DNA of 64,000 nucleotides, from contig NC_056725.1 of assembly GCF_019279795.1 (NCBI RefSeq), positions 1,074,772,453 to 1,074,836,452 of the forward strand, in the 5' to 3' direction. Position 1 is the stretch's first letter. Each line of letters starts with the position of its first letter. Source of the DNA: Protopterus annectens. Lineage: Eukaryota; Chordata; Ceratodontiformes; Protopteridae. The notes beneath the pieces were generated by a model. It did not search any database and had not been told where the DNA came from. It saw nothing but the letters and a program-made list of their open reading frames with translations. Below, piece after piece: positions 58,551 through 64,000 of this stretch. The translations under genes were made by a program, and so were the position numbers.

Positions 58551-61000
58551 TGTGTATACAGCATCTGAAGTGTTCAAATCTGAGTATAACATGGAACATA
58601 GCAATCACACATTCTGCCACCCTCAAACAATATGAACATAACATATGAAGAGTATATGGCAATGCACTATTACAAATATGTTCTATGGACATGAGCCAAA
58701 TAGGGTTAGTCACCAATACAACTACAATAACTGCAAATATCCATGACAGAAATACACAGACATCTTTCATTAATCAAAACTTTATTACATTCCAATGTAT
58801 TGCCAAAAGGATTCAAGGACTAACAATACCGGCATGCTATACAGGAAGCATTTAACAGTGCCTTAATGAATCAGCCTGCAATTACCATAGTATTAGTCCA
58901 CTAAGGCATAGGTGTTCACATAGGGAAAGAACTCCCATACACATATATAATATGTATAAAAGCAGTTCGTACACACCTGCATCTGCTATGTACACCCACC
59001 AACATCTCCTCCACACCCAAACTAATTACAACAATACATACTGTCATACCATAACCAATTATTCACCCACTGTACATCTGCTGAAACCTTAACATACCTA
59101 GACAGAGATGCACTAACATGGCTCTATGTGAAATAGTTGCTGTTATACAATGGAACAGCTGCTAATGTTACAGGGCTTGTTTGAACTAATCCTGTTTCAG
59201 AGGGCTGAAAAGTAATTACACCAGGAAGTGTTACCAATTACTGATTATCAGCACAGTATGATACACATTTACACCAAATTAAATATGTCTGGTGAGCACA
59301 CTGTAAACCCCCTAACATTATATGCATAGCCACACAGCCTTGAGCTGTTCAAACATCCTGGCCAGACTGAAACATATGGAGAAGTATTAGGTACAGACAA
59401 ACCCTGCACAAGTAGCAATGTTCAGAAATATAGCAGCAGTACTCACATGTAGACCAAATCAACTAGGCATTACACACAATATATTTGTGTTTGTCTCCAT
59501 ACAGCTGTTGCAATAGATTTCAAACACTTCCAGGCTGTCTTCTTCACAAGTAAGGCAAAGGGACAACGCCCAAGTGGAGTACTCAATTATCCTCCATTGC
59601 CATGGTATTGGCTAAGGGAGTAGCTGCACAGCTGATGTGCATGTAATTAACTACTGTGGAACACCAGTTAGTGATCAGGATAGCACATGTTACTGATCTT
59701 TAACTATAAAAGGATGCCTTGTCACACATTCAAACCATCTGTATCTACCTGCAGAATAGTACAAAATACCCAACAGAAGATCGAAACACAAACCGAAAAT
59801 GATTAATATACCAGTCAATAACACCTGCACTTACTAAGAAGGTATGTATAACATTTAGTATGTCTGTGTATGTAGTACCTGTTCTGTAATAATTACAGTG
59901 TAATCAATGCATATAGTGGAAATAGCTATCTTGTAGCGATGTATTGTTGAGCAGTAGTAATGCTTGTAGTATTCTATGTGTGTGTACTGCTGTAGGTCAC
60001 AAGGCAAACTACTCATACACCACACGGGATGATATATATGGTCTTGGAATTCACCATTTCTTTTCCAGCCACTGTCACTGTCAGGGTTGGTCCAACAAGT
60101 ATGTGCTATAACAGGGGATAGTATATGTTGATATATTATAACAGTAGACATATGTATGGGTGTATTAGTGAGATGAACATGTCAAAGGTGGGCTTACTGT
60201 GCAAATATGATTTGCATTGTGGGATATTGTGTCAATAACTGTGTAATGTACAGTATTTTAGGCAGATCTGTATTCCATTTTACATAGCATTTCTGTTATG
60301 TTATGCAAATATTAGTTATGTCTATTGGCAATTACAATACTCAGTAACAGGATACATATGACCTGTATTCATCTGACAGTTTAGCAGCATGATAGCAAAG
60401 AAAATTGGAAGAGTTAGGTAACTATCCATGCACATAAGACATGTTATATCCACCTTACTAGTATCGTTTGCAAGCAATAACAGCTGTGCATGTGTACATG
60501 TTATGCAAATGTGCAGTGACCCCTGTTACAGGGCTGGCCCAAATGACTATTGCACACCTACATAGAGTGGATATTGAGAGTAGAGACACACTGGTTGAAC
60601 TTTCAGGTTTGTGTAGCCTAACCTCTCATTGCCAACCTAACAGCCGCTTGCAAATACTGTATGTAAGGTTGTGCACAGTACTGGTAATGAAACAGGTTGC
60701 ATATCATCTGTAACTCCAGTGCAACATCTGCAATAGGAGTGTAAGATGTAGGAGACCGCTGCCCATGTGTAATAGCTGCTTCATAGGTGATGGCTTACAC
60801 TATCTGATTATATCCTGATCATGTTGATAGTGGCAGCAGAGTCTATTGATACTTGACTCTGTTTGGGGAGTGGGTGTCTGTACCCGACAGAGCTCATGGT
60901 TCTGGTGGATATGTGAGTATACACCCAGAATAGTATACAGACCTGTTTTTCACTTACATCATCTGTAATCAACCCCCAAACCAAAGGATTTTTTGATTGG
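58551..61000. other. Unassigned sequence
   Basis: A TATA-like actataaaagg at about 59706 sits in a context similar to 43036 (Harbinger-like promoter), and the region precedes another copy of the Myb-like repeat family. No coding exon was recognised. Confidence 0.35.
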
Positions 61001-61500
61001 NNNNNNNNNNNNNNNNNNNNNNNNNNNNNNNNNNNNNNNNNNNNNNNNNNNNNNNNNNNNNNNNNNNNNNNNNNNNNNNNNNNNNNNNNNNNNNNNNNNN
61101 NNNNNNNNNNNNNNNNNNNNNNNNNNNNNNNNNNNNNNNNNNNNNNNNNNNNNNNNNNNNNNNNNNNNNNNNNNNNNNNNNNNNNNNNNNNNNNNNNNNN
61201 NNNNNNNNNNNNNNNNNNNNNNNNNNNNNNNNNNNNNNNNNNNNNNNNNNNNNNNNNNNNNNNNNNNNNNNNNNNNNNNNNNNNNNNNNNNNNNNNNNNN
61301 NNNNNNNNNNNNNNNNNNNNNNNNNNNNNNNNNNNNNNNNNNNNNNNNNNNNNNNNNNNNNNNNNNNNNNNNNNNNNNNNNNNNNNNNNNNNNNNNNNNN
61401 NNNNNNNNNNNNNNNNNNNNNNNNNNNNNNNNNNNNNNNNNNNNNNNNNNNNNNNNNNNNNNNNNNNNNNNNNNNNNNNNNNNNNNNNNNNNNNNNNNNN
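61001..61500. other. Assembly gap (500 N)
   Basis: Exactly 500 unknown bases. The round number suggests a placeholder size. Open frames spanning it are meaningless. Confidence 0.99.
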
Positions 61501-62059
61501 ACTACTGCTGTCCTCACCCCTGTTTCAGGCACACGATTCTGGTATGCACATGACTCCAAAAGGTTCCAGGTACACGTGATGCAGATGACCCCATTGTACA
61601 CACGACACTACCGGTCCCTCTATGGTTACCCCATTTAACTTTTTAATGATGATGATGTTGCACACAGCACCTTGCAAGACTACTGTTCTCAAGTAATGAT
61701 TGGACAGGAACTGTTTTGTTAATGTAAATGAAATGCTCAAAGTAATGCATTTGGGCAATGTACAAATGTTTGCATGTATTAATGACACATGTCTGTCTGA
61801 GGGAGTCTTGATATTACATAGGACAACACCACTACATAATACAGGAGTTGCTGGTGTTTCCCTTTTCAATCTTTTTTTACTGCTTTGTTGTCACATGGTA
61901 TGTTCTTGATATATCTATATATATATATCTATATCTATGTATGTATATATATCTGGACATAAACACACACACATACATCTACGTAATGGAATACATTTCC
62001 TATACTGTTGAATGACTGTGCTGGATTCTATGTTTGTGATAACATCTGATGTCTGTGCA
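61501..62059. other. Unassigned, with short TA/CA-rich patch
   Basis: A small (TA)n-(TATC) patch lies at about 61905-61950. Otherwise nothing recognised. Confidence 0.4.
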
Positions 62060-62390
62060 TCTGCCATGGCTTAGTGGTAAATAACAGTGGCTGTGGTGTG
62101 CAGGGTTCTCATTTCAAGACTTGCAGAGGCCATTTATTTTGTTGCTGGTCAGAACAAGGGCCGTTGGATACAGAGTGATTAAGACACTTTTAAGCAGTTG
62201 TGAGTGAGTGTGTGCTGGTTTGCATGATGGTAAGCAGTGGTTACTTTTGGTTACAGTTCTTTACACTCAGTTACCTTCTTGATTGCTTAACCTGTGTAGG
62301 CAGTGCTTACCCCTGCGCAAAAAGGCTGTAACCCACTCACTGCTGCTTAAAAGTGCTTCCTCCTGCTTATCCCCTCACTAATTTCTTTAA
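62060..62390. repeat. Palindromic repeat family, copy C (partial)
   Basis: The tRNA-like left end (catggcttagtggtaaat, ggttctcatttcaag) is followed by gggccgttggatacagagtgat, acttttaagcagttgtga and gcatgatggtaagc, which match copy B in order. The inner right arm (gctgcttaaaagtgcttcc) is present. The right tRNA-like end is missing, because the sequence changes to the Myb-like repeat family near 62390. Confidence 0.55.
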
Positions 62391-63300
62391 AAGAAAAGAA
62401 AAAAGAGGTGCTAGGAAAGTAGTGAAAAAGGGGCACAAAGAGGGAAAGACAGTAGGCAAGGTAGCTAGGGATGTGCAGGAGGGGTGTAGAGAAGTTCCAT
62501 AGGTGTCCATTTCTTCTACAGCAACGGCTGTGCAAATGCAATAAATTTGGAGGCACATTTGGACACTCACAACCCTGAGAGAGGGGTGAGGACAATAGTA
62601 TGTTGTGATGCCAATTAGAAACATTTACATGTGTCCAGTGGACATGTGTGCGAAATGGACAGCTATGTATGGGGCATGCATTTTTTGCAGGAACAGTTGC
62701 CTTTATTTTCTTTTACTTTTAGGTGAGAGTGGGATGTTGGGGAAGGAGAGTAGGTATGATCAGGGAGGATAGGTTGGGTAGGATGACAGACAAGACAAAC
62801 AAGACACATACAGGGGCGGTATATGACACATGTGGGGGGGCACCTTGGATGGGGAGGGGTGTTTGGAAGTTGCAAGCCCATGAGCCCACAAATGGATATA
62901 GTGGGACTGAGGTCCCCACCCATGGGCAGTCACCACTGCACCTTCACAGCCCAGAAGGTGGCTGTGCTGGTTGATGTGTAGGAGGGGCAGGCTCACCCTC
63001 TTGTTGCACCATTCAACCCTCAAGCTGGCATCCATGGTCTCGAATCTCCCTGTCAAGCTCTCTATGCACCATGGCCTGGACTGTACCATGGGTGACAGGT
63101 TCCTGTCTGCTCCCACTCTCAGGGGGGGCCGAGCCCCATCCCCTGCTGTGGTTCCACCCAAAGGTGGTGCAGGGCCAACAGATGAGGAGGTCCCAGGCTG
63201 GGCCCCAGATGTGCTGGTGCCCGATGCCATGGCCAGCTGAGGTGGGACAGGTGGGTCCGCTGGGACCGGCCTTCCCATATGAGCTATATTGTAGCATGTT
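62391..63300 (-). pseudogene. Harbinger-type partner-gene remnant, second copy
   Basis: The segment parallels 38930-39900. Both contain, on the plus strand, gtgcaggag, then tccatttcttc, gaggggtgac/gaggggtgag, and cc-rich coding on the minus strand. The minus frame 63278-62760 starts MGRPVPADPPVPPQLAM and is Pro/Gly/Ser-rich, with ATSTSGAQPGT-like content comparable to the Pro/Ser segment at 39900-39650. No Myb/SANT helix was found here, so the link to Harbinger comes only through the other copy. Confidence 0.4.
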
Positions 63301-64000
63301 TAAGGCAGGTATGGGTTAGTAATAGTCAACAGCATTCATGAGTAGTTATAACAGCATGCATAGGTATTCCCATTACCCAGGGCACCAGATATAAAATAGT
63401 TGCAGAGCAGGCAGAATACATGCATATATGGGTAAACAGTGGCCATTACAACAACATGCAGGTTTCATTGATGGCAACAGGACACCAGTGTGAGGGTATT
63501 TTAACATGGCACATGCATAGAAACATATGCGAATATTTATAAACCAATAGGACATATGTCCAAACAAAGGTTAGCAGTGTAGACATACCAAATGAGTTAT
63601 GGTAGGGGTGAGAGAAAGAAAGTTCAGTTAACAACTAATAAATCCTGTTTACACAACATTCGTAGTCACTGCAGTGGTCTGTCCCTTGCATGTATTATTA
63701 CTCTACTTAATGGCATTATATTGTACAATGGTATGTTCATAGATTAGTATGTACAGGACCTGTGTCTTACGTACAGGCTTGACAAGATGCAGGTGCAATG
63801 CAACATGTTTGAGACTGCTGACTACTGTCATACACTTTGAGTGAGATACTGGGATGACAGGTATGTTTGCATGTATATTCTCTGACTATGTACAAGTCTG
63901 ACTATCAATTATATGTCATTTACAGCTGCCTACATTTCTTGGATCATCACACGAATTTGTCAGGAGAACAGGGAAAAAGGCAGGTGATGTGGGCCATTTA
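63301..64000. other. Unassigned window end
   Basis: No motif recognised; short minus frames at 63373-63634 look like chance openings. Confidence 0.4.

Noticed and set aside
60969..61638. Open frames of 186-213 codons
   Set aside because: They consist mostly of unknown residues across the N gap.

Overview
The window reads as intergenic DNA from a non-mammalian vertebrate nuclear genome. It is AT-rich, carries many dinucleotide microsatellites, and is packed with decayed transposable elements: CR1-like and L2-like LINEs, a Tx1/L1-like LINE, a tRNA-derived SINE, PIF/Harbinger DNA transposons, fold-back elements and one endogenous retrovirus (ERV). This mixture fits an amphibian, lungfish or coelacanth-like genome better than a bird or mammal, but I cannot name the species. 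I found no host protein-coding gene and no rRNA, functional tRNA or CRISPR. All positions come from reading the sequence by eye; no homology search was run.

Layout. 1-1.8 kb: nothing assignable. 1.8-14.45 kb: a plus-strand CR1-like LINE abuts a minus-strand CR1-like LINE, and the minus copy is split by a complete but inactivated gammaretrovirus-like ERV (4043-13037). The ERV has two LTRs, a tRNA-Tyr-like primer binding site, gag, protease, RT, RNase H, integrase, env and a polypurine tract, all interrupted by stops and frameshifts. 15.3-17.9 kb: a third CR1-like copy that still shows an esterase-like ORF1. 20.2-23.5 kb: a minus-strand L2-like LINE with a fold-back element inserted in its 3' UTR. 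23.9-27.2 kb: a 37-bp minisatellite, long (TA)n and (CA)n arrays, and an unusual concentration of fold-back sequences, three of which share one conserved core. 32.2-33.9 kb: a Tx1/L1-like LINE split by a SINE. 34.4-36.1 kb: unassigned antisense open frames. 36.2-38.1 kb: a CR1 fragment, then a tandem repeat with an embedded (CA)n in each unit. 38.9-52.7 kb: Harbinger territory, with Myb/SANT-like genes and DDE transposases, all broken. 52.7-56.4 kb: two minus-strand CR1-like copies. 56.5-62.4 kb: palindromic repeats with tRNA-like ends and more microsatellites. 61001-61500 is an assembly gap. 62.4-63.3 kb repeats the family seen at 38.9-40 kb.

The sequence gives a relative chronology of nested insertions. 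The ERV is younger than the CR1 copy it interrupts. The SINE is younger than the Tx1/L1 copy. The fold-back element is younger than the L2-like copy. An L2-like 3' end is younger than the Harbinger Myb-like gene it splits. The SINE and the L2-like copies share the same 3' tail, as expected if L2-type machinery mobilised the SINE. The two ERV LTRs differ at about 23 aligned positions plus two indels, so the provirus is old but recognisable. The least explained material is the fold-back cluster at 20.4-27.2 kb, the palindromes with tRNA-like ends at 56.5-62.4 kb, and the antisense frame at 34.4-35.0 kb.
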